Shown here piece by piece: positions 10,169 through 17,379 of a stretch of DNA of 64,000 bases; the first letter of the stretch is position 1, and each line of letters starts with the position of its first letter. Source of the stretch: Umezawaea endophytica (GTDB lineage: Bacteria; Actinomycetota; Actinomycetes; Mycobacteriales; Pseudonocardiaceae); contig NZ_JANYMP010000002.1 in the NCBI RefSeq assembly GCF_025061645.1, forward strand, positions 560,494 to 624,493. Reading direction: 5' to 3'. A model generated the notes under the pieces. The model was not told the DNA's origin. It saw nothing but the letters and a program-made list of their open reading frames with translations, and did no database searches. The position numbers and the translations under genes were made by a program.

Positions 10169-10594
10169 ATGAGCGAACTGCTGGACACCACCCGCACCAT
10201 CACCTACTGGCCTGCCGTGGGGGAGATCGCCGCGCTGTACGGGGAGTGGAACGCCGCGCTCGCCAGCGGGGACCCGCACCTGGTCGCCGACCGGTACACG
10301 CCGGACGCCGTGCTGCTGCCCACGTTGTCGAACGAGGTCCGGACGGACCGCGCGGGCATCGTGGACTACTTCGCGCAGTTCCAGCAGCTACGGCCGCTGG
10401 GCGTCGTGCTGAAGTCGTACGTGCGCGTGCTGCGTTCGACGGAGGCCATCGACTCCGGCGTGTGCCGATTCACCCTGAAGAAGAACGGCGGCACCGCGCA
10501 CGTCGACGCCCGCTACACGTTCGTCTACGAGAAGATCGACGGGAAGTGGATGATCGTGACCCACCACTCCTCGGAGCTGCCCGAGAAGGGGTGA
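10169..10594 (+). CDS. SgcJ/EcaC-like SnoaL-fold protein
   Basis: A 141-residue NTF2-like (SnoaL-type) protein related to the SgcJ/EcaC and CaMKII-association-domain families. Visible are GEIAALYGEWNAALASGDPH, where a small domain opens with a helix, DRYTPDAVLLPTLSN, and the closing strands YTFVYEKIDGKWMIVTHHSS. Such proteins bind small hydrophobic ligands or act as accessory oxidoreductases; no reaction can be assigned. Its ATG is preceded by GGAGAA. It lies 18 bp upstream of two fluoride channel genes and may be co-transcribed with them. Confidence 0.8.
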   Translation: MSELLDTTRTITYWPAVGEIAALYGEWNAALASGDPHLVADRYTPDAVLLPTLSNEVRTDRAGIVDYFAQFQQLRPLGVVLKSYVRVLRSTEAIDSGVCRFTLKKNGGTAHVDARYTFVYEKIDGKWMIVTHHSSELPEKG

Positions 10595-10612
10595 CCGTTC
10601 GGGAGGACCACG

Positions 10613-10966
10613 GTGCCCAGACTCCTCGGAGCCGTCGCGTGCGGCGGTGTCCTCGGCGCGCTGGCGCGCTACGGGCTCGGCGTGGTCCTCCCGCACGGTC
10701 CGTGGACGATCCTGGTCGTCAACGTGTCGGGCTGCTTCCTCATCGGGGTGCTGGCCGCCGCGACCGAGGCGCCGGTGCCGCGCGCCTTCCTCGGTACCGG
10801 GTTCCTCGGCGGGTACACCACGTTCTCCACGTACGTGGTCGACCTCCAGCGGTTCCTCGCCGACGGGCGGCCCGCGGTCGCCCTGCTCTACCTCTTCGGC
10901 ACGCTGCTGCCCGCGCTGGCCGCCGTGTTCGCGGGCACCGCGCTGACCCGTCGGGTGCGGCGATGA
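10613..10966 (+). CDS. crcB1: Fluoride channel CrcB/Fluc, subunit 1
   Basis: A 117-aa membrane protein with four helices. Family motifs include GVLGALARYGLG in helix 1, TILVVNVSGCFLIGVL (the conserved Asn) and GFLGGYTTFSTYVVD (the Phe-box and central sodium-binding turn). Fluc proteins form dual-topology dimers that export fluoride. Actinobacteria often have two adjacent genes, probably a heterodimer. It overlaps the second gene by 4 bp (ATGA). No fluoride riboswitch was found upstream. Confidence 0.92.
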   Translation: MPRLLGAVACGGVLGALARYGLGVVLPHGPWTILVVNVSGCFLIGVLAAATEAPVPRAFLGTGFLGGYTTFSTYVVDLQRFLADGRPAVALLYLFGTLLPALAAVFAGTALTRRVRR

Positions 10967-11304
10967 CCGCGCTGCTGGTCGCGCTGGGCGCCGCTGTCGG
11001 CGCGCCGCTGCGCTACCTGGCGGGCCGTGCCTTCCCCGGCCCGCGCGGGACCCTGCTCGTCAACGTCGTGGGCTCGCTGCTGCTCGGGTTCCTGGTCGGG
11101 CTGCCCGCGGACGGCGCCGTGCTGGCCGGGCTGGGCACGGGGTTCTGCGGTGCGCTCACGACCTACTCGACGTTCAGCCTCGACACGCTGGAGCTGGTGG
11201 AGAAGGGCGCCCGCGGCAAGGCTTTGCTGAACGTGGGCGTCTCGCTCGCCCTCGGTCTGACCGCGGCCCAAGCGGGCTTGCTCCTGGCGGCCCTGGCCGG
11301 TTAG
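10963..11304 (+). CDS. crcB2: Fluoride channel CrcB/Fluc, subunit 2
   Basis: A 113-aa partner of the preceding channel: AAVGAPLRYLAG, TLLVNVVGSLLLGFLVG and GFCGALTTYSTFSLDTLEL are the matching Fluc motifs. The ATG at 10963 overlaps the crcB1 stop codon. The paired genes probably encode a heterodimeric, fixed-topology fluoride exporter. The stop codon lies inside an imperfect 10-bp hairpin (11299-11308 and 11311-11320) that may act as terminator. Confidence 0.92.
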   Translation: MTALLVALGAAVGAPLRYLAGRAFPGPRGTLLVNVVGSLLLGFLVGLPADGAVLAGLGTGFCGALTTYSTFSLDTLELVEKGARGKALLNVGVSLALGLTAAQAGLLLAALAG

Positions 11305-11320
11305 ACCGACCGGTCCAACC
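11299..11320 (+). terminator. Putative hairpin terminator at crcB2 stop
   Basis: GGTTAGACCG and CGGTCCAACC pair with one mismatch across a 2-nt centre and straddle the crcB2 TAG. No U-tract follows, so efficiency is uncertain. Confidence 0.35.
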
Positions 11321-11816
11321 TCGTCGCGCGAACATCACGAATCGAACCGAACGGCGTTCCGCACCGAATCCCCGACGGCGTCCGCTCGTTGGTCGGACAA
11401 GCCCGCTCAGGGGGGCGCACTTGGTGACGGATGGGGCCACCACCCTCTGCGGTGGCTCCGTCGGTCCGACCCGGTCAATGCATTGGTCCACTTGGCTCAA
11501 TGATAGTTACGACATTTCTTCGGTAACGTCCGGGGTGGCGAGGAAGATTAGATTGTCAGACGAAAGGCGTTTGATTATGACTCTGACGGTGTAATAGCTG
11601 TACGCACCGTGTTCGACCGTGAAGTCCCAGCTCCCTGCCCTGGAGCGGGGCTTGGCGGGCGGAAGGTGATAACGGTGTCATTCGCTGACAACGTTATTGT
11701 TTCCGGTCGACGCAACCGGATTCCAGTATTGCTGATCTCATCAGTTCCTATAATGCCCCCACGTCGGGCTGTCGAGGCCACCACCCCTCTGCGGTGGCCT
11801 CGACAGCCCATTTTCG
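11321..11816. other. Intergenic region, partly AT-rich, with two related hairpins
   Basis: About 500 bp between crcB2 and the 3' end of helR without a credible gene. From about 11480 to 11760 it is clearly more AT-rich than the surroundings. It contains two copies of a hairpin core, GCCACC...GGTGGC with a loop ACCC(C)TCTGC. The first (11426-11462) has GACGGA/TCCGTC outer arms and a 4-nt bulge; the second (11766-11809) is perfect. A TATAAT box at 11749-11754 lies directly in front of the second. Confidence 0.6.
11749..11815 (+). ncRNA. Predicted ~50-nt hairpin RNA: TATAAT box followed at once by an intrinsic terminator
   Basis: A perfect -10 hexamer TATAAT (11749-11754) predicts a start near 11761. 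The transcript would immediately fold into a 17-bp perfect stem (11766-11782 with 11793-11809, 10-nt loop) followed by ATTTT at 11810-11814. This layout gives either a very short RNA or a transcription stop that protects helR from antisense reading. The -35 region is weak. The hairpin can also terminate helR, which ends at 11817 on the other strand, though without a U-run on that side. Confidence 0.4.
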
Positions 11817-14102
11817 TCACGCGGGCACTGGCGCGTCCTTCAACCGGCTCAGCACCTCGGGCAGGTCGTCCGCGTGCACGACACCCAGCCGCTGCGTGGC
11901 CCGCGTCAACCCGACGTACAGGTCGCTCGCGCCGCGCGGCGACTCGGCCAGGATCCCGGCGGGGTCGACCACCACCACGGCGTCGAACTCCAGGCCCTTG
12001 GCGTCGACCACGCTGAGCACCACGACGCGCGAGTCCAGCGCCGACGACTGGTTGCCGACGGCCGAGCCCGGCACCCCGGCGGTGACGGCGTCACCCAGCT
12101 CGGTCAGCCTGGCCAGCGGCACGATGACGGCCAGCTTGCCCTCGCCGATCTCGGCGGACTCGCGCGCGACCAGCGCGGGCAACTCGGCCGCCAAGTCGTC
12201 GACCCGCGCGTGCCACGGCTCGACACCGCTGTCGCGCACGGACGTCGGCGGCACGAGGGCCGGGTCGACGCTCGCGAGCACGTCGGCGGCGACGGCCATG
12301 ATCTCCGACGGCGTGCGGTAGTTCACGGTCAGCTCGGTGAGCTTCCAGCGGTCCATCACGTACGGCGACAGGACCTGGCCCCACGACGTGGCGCCCGCGA
12401 TGTCGCCGGTCTGGGCGATGTCGCCCACGACCGTCATGGACTTGCTGGGGCAGCGGCGCATCAGCGTGCGCCACGCCATCGCCGACAGCTCCTGCGCCTC
12501 GTCGACGATGATGTGCCCGAACGTCCACGTCCGGTCGGCCGCCGCGCGCTCGGCGGCGGTCTCGTAGGTCTCGCCGCCGTGCCGCTCGGCGAGCCGGTAG
12601 GCGTCCATCAGGTCGTGCGCCATCAGGATCTCGGGATCGGCGTCGTCCTCGAGGTCGAGGATGTCCAGCACGCCCTGCGCGTAGTCGATCGCCTGCCTGC
12701 GCTGGCGTTCCGCCTTCGCCTTGGCGTCCGCGTCGTCCTCGCCCAGCAGCTCCGCCGCCTCGTCCAGCAGCGGCACGTCGGCTGGCGTCCACTCGGCGTC
12801 CGCGGGGCGCAGCAGCAGCGCCCGCTCCTCCTTGGGCATCCGCGGCGCGGCGGCGGAGAGCCGCTTGGCCGAGGAGTACAGGTCGGACAGCAGCCGCTGC
12901 GGGGTGAGCGTCGGCCACAACTGGGCCAGCGCGCGCTGCACGTTCTCGTCCTCGCGCAGCTCGCGGCGGATCTCGTCGATGTCGTCGGCGTCGAGCAGGT
13001 GCCTGCCCAGCTTGTTCACGGCCTGGTTCGCCATCGTGGAGATCATCTCGCGGACGAACGTGCGCCTGGCCTCGTTGTGCGGCCTGCGGGTGCGCCGGGC
13101 CCGGCCGCGGGCCTCGGTGATCGCGCGCCGGTCGATGCGCAGGGTGTCCTGCTCGAACGGGATCTCGATCATGCCCGGCGCCTCCTGCCGGTCCTTGATC
13201 GCGTGCGCGATGACGTCCGCCATCTGGAGGCGGCCCTTGATCGCCGCCACCTCGACGGGTTCGCGGCCCACGGCGTTGAGGCCGGGGTACAGCTCGCCGA
13301 CGGTCGACAGCAGCACGCCGGTCTCACCGAGCGACGGCAGCACCTGGCCGATGTAGCGCAGGAACGTCGCGTTCGGGCCGACCACGAGCACGCCGCGCTT
13401 CGCGAGCTGCCTGCGGTGCGTGTACAGCAGGTACGCCGCGCGGTGCAGCGCGACGGCCGTCTTGCCGGTGCCCGGACCGCCCTGCACGACGACGACGCCG
13501 TTCAGCTCGGTGCGGATGATCCGGTCCTGCTCGGCCTGGATGGTCGCGACGATGTCGCTCATCTGCCCGGTGCGGTTCGCGTTGACCGCGGCGAGCAGCG
13601 TCGCCTCACCGGTCAGGCCCTCGTTGCGGCTCGGCTCGGTCGAGTTGATGTCCAGGACCTCGTCGTCGTACGCCACGACGGTGCGCTGCTTGGTGCGCAT
13701 GTGCCTGCGCCTGCGCACGCCGTCGGGCGACGCCGCCGTCGCCAGGTAGAACGGGCGGGCCGCGGGGGCGCGCCAGTCCATCAGCAGCGGCTCGTACTCC
13801 TTGTCCTCGTCGAACAACCCGATGCGGCCGATGTAGAACCGCTCGCCTTCGTGGAAGTCCAGCCTGCCGAAGCAGAGACCGTTCTCCACCGCGCTGTACT
13901 GGGCGAGTTGGTCCGAGTACATCGCGACGGAGGTGTCCCGCTCCGAGCGCATCTGGTGCGTGCCACCGGTTTGCCGAAGCGCACCCGCCAATCGCTTCGA
14001 ACTCTGCTCGCGGAGGTCGTCCAGCCTGCCGTACAGCATCGACACGTACTCCTGCTCCGAGGAGATTTCCCGGAGCCGGAGGTCATCGGAGGGGCTTGAC
14101 AA
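11817..14102 (-). CDS. helR: HelR/HelD-type RNA polymerase recycling ATPase
   Basis: A 761-aa superfamily 1 ATPase. The N-terminal coiled region (DLRLREISSEQEYVSMLYGR) is the part that enters the RNA polymerase channels. Walker A is VVQGGPGTGKTAVALHRAAY near residue 213, Walker B lies in HIIVDEAQELS, and later SF1 motifs (VVGDIAQTGD, LTVNYRTPSEIM, YVGLTRATQRL) are present. In Streptomyces, HelR displaces rifamycins from RNA polymerase and gives tolerance. Start codon is TTG at 14102, with GAGG 4 bp upstream, the only start in frame that keeps the conserved N-terminus. I did not find a recognisable rifamycin-associated element upstream. Confidence 0.9.
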   Translation of the reverse strand: MSSPSDDLRLREISSEQEYVSMLYGRLDDLREQSSKRLAGALRQTGGTHQMRSERDTSVAMYSDQLAQYSAVENGLCFGRLDFHEGERFYIGRIGLFDEDKEYEPLLMDWRAPAARPFYLATAASPDGVRRRRHMRTKQRTVVAYDDEVLDINSTEPSRNEGLTGEATLLAAVNANRTGQMSDIVATIQAEQDRIIRTELNGVVVVQGGPGTGKTAVALHRAAYLLYTHRRQLAKRGVLVVGPNATFLRYIGQVLPSLGETGVLLSTVGELYPGLNAVGREPVEVAAIKGRLQMADVIAHAIKDRQEAPGMIEIPFEQDTLRIDRRAITEARGRARRTRRPHNEARRTFVREMISTMANQAVNKLGRHLLDADDIDEIRRELREDENVQRALAQLWPTLTPQRLLSDLYSSAKRLSAAAPRMPKEERALLLRPADAEWTPADVPLLDEAAELLGEDDADAKAKAERQRRQAIDYAQGVLDILDLEDDADPEILMAHDLMDAYRLAERHGGETYETAAERAAADRTWTFGHIIVDEAQELSAMAWRTLMRRCPSKSMTVVGDIAQTGDIAGATSWGQVLSPYVMDRWKLTELTVNYRTPSEIMAVAADVLASVDPALVPPTSVRDSGVEPWHARVDDLAAELPALVARESAEIGEGKLAVIVPLARLTELGDAVTAGVPGSAVGNQSSALDSRVVVLSVVDAKGLEFDAVVVVDPAGILAESPRGASDLYVGLTRATQRLGVVHADDLPEVLSRLKDAPVPA

Positions 14103-14133
14103 CGTGCCTCATTTCTCGATACCGTCTTTTGTC

Positions 14134-14153
14134 GTCAGGTTTTTTGGCCTGAC
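14134..14153. promoter_or_regulatory. Inverted repeat GTCAGG-N8-CCTGAC in the helR promoter
   Basis: GTCAGG (14134-14139) and CCTGAC (14148-14153) flank an 8-bp T-rich centre, 32-51 bp upstream of the helR TTG. The size and position suit a repressor or activator site. The same hexamers in opposite order occur at 19535-19567, upstream of the TetR gene at 19645. GTTCTGC/GCAGAAC arms further upstream (about 14155-14186) may form another dyad. Confidence 0.4.
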
Positions 14154-14213
14154 AGTTCTGCTTGCCCCCAGGAGCGCGCGCAGAACATCTAATCTACACC
14201 CCGGAACGTCATT

Positions 14214-14339
14214 TCAGCGCCGCGACTCGTGCTGCGCGCAGGCCCTCGGCAACAACCCAGCCAACTGGTCCCGCTCCACCGCTGTCAACCCTTCGAACAG
14301 CGGGTGACCGGAGTGCCGCCTCGGCCGCTCGACGCTCAT
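14214..14339 (-). CDS. Possible 41-aa microprotein or truncated regulator fragment upstream of helR
   Basis: A short reading frame with about 90% G/C at third positions, like the neighbouring genes, on the same strand as helR and ending 111 bp before it. Its residues HPLFEGLTAVERDQLAGLLP resemble the opening helix of a cyclic-nucleotide-binding (Crp/Fnr-type) domain, but the frame stops soon afterwards. It may be the remnant of such a gene or a real small protein. Start is ATG at 14339, with an in-frame GTG at 14345. A weak call, based on codon bias and resemblance only. Confidence 0.35.
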   Translation of the reverse strand: MSVERPRRHSGHPLFEGLTAVERDQLAGLLPRACAQHESRR

Positions 14340-14418
14340 GGTCACCCATCATAGGAACCACCCGTCATGGGACGACGCAGCCGTTGCCGACCCGGCGCGA
14401 CGAGGCCAGGATGCCTGG

Positions 14419-15312
14419 ATGCGCCAAGATCCGATCGCCGTGCTGGGCATGGGGGCCATGGGCCTGCCGATGGCCAGGAACCTGGCCCGCGCGGGCTTCC
14501 CGGTCACCGTCTGGAACCGCACACCCGGTCGTGACGGCGAGGCCAGGAGCGCCGGGGCGGTCGCCGTCGCGACCCCGGCCGAGGCCGCGCTGCCGATCGT
14601 GCTCACGGTCCTGCCGGACCTGCCGGACGTTGTCGAGGTCCTCGCGGGCGAGAACGGGCTCCTCGCGGGCTGGAAGCGCGCGGGCGTCGAACGGCCGCTG
14701 CTCGTCGTGATGGGCACCGTGTCGCCGACGGCGATCCGCGAGCTCGGTGCCCGGCTCCCGGACGTCCGGCTGGTCGACGCCCCGGTCAGCGGCGGTGACG
14801 TGGGAGCGGACGCGGCGACGTTGAGCATCATGGTCGGCGGCCACGCCGACGACGTGCTGCGCTTGCGGCCGCACTTCGCCGCGCTCGGCACGACCGTCCG
14901 CCACCTCGGGCCGCTCGGCGCGGGCCAGCTCGCCAAGGCGTGCAACCAGATCGTCGTCGCGGCCACGCTCACGGCCGTGTCCGAGGCGCTCGCGCTCGCC
15001 GTCAAGGGCGGGCTCGACCCGGCGGTCGTCGTGGAGGTCCTCCAGGGTGGGCTCGCGGGCAGCCGGGTGCTGGACGTGAAGAAGGAGAAGTGGCTCTCGC
15101 ACGACTTCGCCCCCGGCGGTCGCGCGGTGAACCAGTTGAAGGACCTGGTGTTCGCGGTCGAGGCGGGCCGCGAGGTCGGCGTGCCGCTACCGGTGACGGC
15201 GACCGTCGAGCAGCTCTACTCGGCGATGTGCGCACTCGGGTTCGGCGACGACGACCACAGCGGCGTCTACCAGGTCTACGAGACGCTGTCGGACAAGGCG
15301 TCCGCGAGGTAG
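14419..15312 (+). CDS. NAD(P)-dependent oxidoreductase, 3-hydroxyisobutyrate dehydrogenase family
   Basis: About 297 aa. The N-terminal Rossmann fold opens IAVLGMGAMGLPMARNLARA with GxGxMG; substrate-site residues VDAPVSGGDVGA and the catalytic-Lys region GAGQLAKACNQIVVA (K in the G-x-x-x-K-x-x-N motif) follow. These define beta-hydroxyacid dehydrogenases such as 3-hydroxyisobutyrate dehydrogenase, tartronate semialdehyde reductase and related imine reductases. The exact substrate is not evident. The ATG at 14419 is preferred over 14338 because the conserved fold starts right after it. Its 3' end overlaps the convergent hydrolase gene by 37 bp. Confidence 0.88.
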   Translation: MRQDPIAVLGMGAMGLPMARNLARAGFPVTVWNRTPGRDGEARSAGAVAVATPAEAALPIVLTVLPDLPDVVEVLAGENGLLAGWKRAGVERPLLVVMGTVSPTAIRELGARLPDVRLVDAPVSGGDVGADAATLSIMVGGHADDVLRLRPHFAALGTTVRHLGPLGAGQLAKACNQIVVAATLTAVSEALALAVKGGLDPAVVVEVLQGGLAGSRVLDVKKEKWLSHDFAPGGRAVNQLKDLVFAVEAGREVGVPLPVTATVEQLYSAMCALGFGDDDHSGVYQVYETLSDKASAR

Positions 15313-16136
15313 CCGCCGATGCCCGCCATGCCGCGCTGGTTCGGGTGCAGGGGAGCGGCGGCCGTCGTCGGCACCAGGCCCTCGAACCAGCGCTCGGCGA
15401 TCGGCGCGCACACGTCGTGCCCGACGCTCGGCGGCGCGATGTCCACGAACGTCGCCCCGTGCTCCTCGGCCGCCGCGGCGAACACGCCGTTCAGCCGGGC
15501 GATGCTCGCCTGGAGGTAGTCGGAGTCGCGGCCCCACAGCGGCTGCGCCGGGTAGCACCCGCCGGGCCGGATGTACGTGCCGTAGCCGACGACCACGATC
15601 TTGGCGTGCGGCGACCGCGCGTGGATCCCGTCCAGCACCGCCGCGAACTCCGGCCCGAACGCGTCGATCTTCACCGCGAGCTGGTCGACGCCACCCGCCG
15701 TCAGCCTCCTCTGGCACGAGAAGCCGACCGGTTCCGGCAGCAGGTTGACGCAGCCGAGCGCCGCGCCGACCAGGCCGATGTCGTTGCCGCCGATGGTCAG
15801 CGACACCAGGTCCGTGGTCGGGGTGAGCGCGTCGAACTGCGGCGGCACCGCGCCGAGGAACGTCGTCTGGCTGCCCTCGAAGTCGTCCGCGACGGCCGCC
15901 GAGCACGTGACGTCGCGGAACGTCGCCACGCCGAGCCTGCCCGCCAGGACGCTCGGCCAGTTCCGCGACGACCGCAGGCAGCCGAGGTTCAGCACGTCCT
16001 GGTCCGGGATCAGCGGCCCGGCCGCCGCCGAGTCGCCCAGGGCGACGTACTCGGTGAAGGCGGGCGCGGCGGACGCCGTCCCGGTCACCGCCGTGATCGA
16101 CAACGCCGCCAACAGCACTGGTAGCAGCCTGCGCAT
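15276..16136 (-). CDS. Secreted SGNH/GDSL hydrolase
   Basis: A 286-residue exported esterase/lipase. The Sec signal peptide MRRLLPVLLAALSITAVTG ends at an A-S-A site near residue 23. SGNH blocks are visible: ALGDSAAAG (nucleophile Ser36), the oxyanion Asn in TIGGNDIGL (N118) and the C-terminal PLHPNQRG His. Several Cys pairs suggest disulfides, as in actinobacterial SGNH hydrolases. The ATG at 16136 starts the signal peptide; the frame is open further upstream without biological support. It is divergent from the PucR-type regulator gene. Confidence 0.88.
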   Translation of the reverse strand: MRRLLPVLLAALSITAVTGTASAAPAFTEYVALGDSAAAGPLIPDQDVLNLGCLRSSRNWPSVLAGRLGVATFRDVTCSAAVADDFEGSQTTFLGAVPPQFDALTPTTDLVSLTIGGNDIGLVGAALGCVNLLPEPVGFSCQRRLTAGGVDQLAVKIDAFGPEFAAVLDGIHARSPHAKIVVVGYGTYIRPGGCYPAQPLWGRDSDYLQASIARLNGVFAAAAEEHGATFVDIAPPSVGHDVCAPIAERWFEGLVPTTAAAPLHPNQRGMAGIGGYLADALSDSVS

Positions 16137-16236
16137 GATTATCTCCCGAGTGTCACCAACTGGCCTGGATGACATGATGTGGGCTGCCGGCGCGTCTTGC
16201 CGCTGGGAGTTCACGCAAAACCCGATCGAGGTACTT

Positions 16237-17379
16237 GTGACGGATCACAAGCTCACCGTGAACGGTCGTCCGCTGCACGAACAACTCGTGCGCGGCCGGT
16301 CCATCGCCCGCGACCTGGTCGCCCGGTTCGTCGCGGAGATCCCGCTCTACCAGGCGCTGCCGCGCGAGGAGTTGGACGGCGACATCACCCGCATCACCGC
16401 CACCAACCTGCGGATCGTCGAGCGGGTGCTGCGCACCGGCGTCCCGCCCACCGAGGCCGACCTGGGCGACCTCGCGGTCTCCGCCGCCCGCCGCGCCGCC
16501 GAGGGCGTACCGCTGGGGGCCGTGCTCACCGCGTACAGCATCGGCATCCGCGCCATGTGGCACGCGCTGCTCGACGACGCTTCCCCGTCCGACCTGGCCG
16601 ACGTGCTGAGCGCCACCGACCTCGTGCTCCGGTTCCAGCAGACCGCCGTCTCGGTCGTCGCGACCGCGTACGCCGAGGAACACCAAACGATCTCCGGCCA
16701 CGAACGCGACACCCGTCACGCCCTGGTCAGAGCCCTGCTGGCGGGCGAACCGGTCGCCGACCGCGTGCTGGATCGGTACGCGCTGGTCGTCCTGTCCCTC
16801 GGACGGCACCCCGACGAGGGGATCTCCGCGCGCCGCGCGTTGAGGCGCGTGCAGGACGAACTGCGCACCACCCTGCACCTGCTGGACGCCCACGGCGGCG
16901 TCCTCCTACTCCCACCCGACCAGCCCGTCACCGCCCTGGTCGACCGCCTCGGCACCGTGGCCCACGCCACCGCCGCCTACGTCCTGGCCGACACCCCCGA
17001 CCTGCCCGCCGCCCACCGGCAGGCACGCGACGTGCTCGACATCGTCGTGCGCCTCGGACGGCCGCCGGGCGCTTATCGGCTGGAGGACGTGCTGCTGGAG
17101 TACCAACTCGGCCAGGTGACACCGGCCACGGCCGCGTTGGCGGCCCTGCTGGACCCGCTGTCGGACAACCCGGATCTGTTGCCGACGTTGGAGTTGTACT
17201 TGGCGGAGGACCTGAACCGGCGCCGTACTGCGGCGCGGCTGCATCTGCATCCGAACACGGTGGATTATCGGTTGCGGAGGGTTGTGGCTTTGACGGGGCT
17301 GGACCCGGCTCGGCCTGTGGATCTTCAGCGCATTGGGGCGGCTTTGGCGGCTCGGAGGGTGTTGGGCGGGAAGGGGTGA
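16237..17379 (+). CDS. PucR/CdaR-type transcriptional regulator
   Basis: A 380-aa regulator. Residues 1-150 form a RsbT co-antagonist-like helical domain (VRGRSIARDLVARFVAEIP...), then a GGDEF-like middle region, and a C-terminal PucR helix-turn-helix with the hallmark ARLHLHPNTVDYRLRRV. Such proteins respond to metabolites and often control a neighbouring gene; here the divergent hydrolase gene is the obvious candidate. The GTG at 16237 has GAGGT 4 bp upstream; ATGs at about 16174 are alternatives. The last codons and the downstream DNA shift to a T/G-rich composition, marking entry into the repeat region. Confidence 0.85.
   Translation: MTDHKLTVNGRPLHEQLVRGRSIARDLVARFVAEIPLYQALPREELDGDITRITATNLRIVERVLRTGVPPTEADLGDLAVSAARRAAEGVPLGAVLTAYSIGIRAMWHALLDDASPSDLADVLSATDLVLRFQQTAVSVVATAYAEEHQTISGHERDTRHALVRALLAGEPVADRVLDRYALVVLSLGRHPDEGISARRALRRVQDELRTTLHLLDAHGGVLLLPPDQPVTALVDRLGTVAHATAAYVLADTPDLPAAHRQARDVLDIVVRLGRPPGAYRLEDVLLEYQLGQVTPATAALAALLDPLSDNPDLLPTLELYLAEDLNRRRTAARLHLHPNTVDYRLRRVVALTGLDPARPVDLQRIGAALAARRVLGGKG

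Noticed and set aside
10595-10612. A fluoride riboswitch before the crcB genes
   Set aside because: Only 18 bp separate crcB1 from the upstream gene, and the aptamer's conserved bases are not present there or before the SnoaL-like gene.
14103-14213. A rifamycin-associated element (RAE) in front of helR
   Set aside because: I looked for a CTTGC...GCAAG-type palindrome as recalled for such elements; only a single CTTGC near 14161 is present, without its partner arm.
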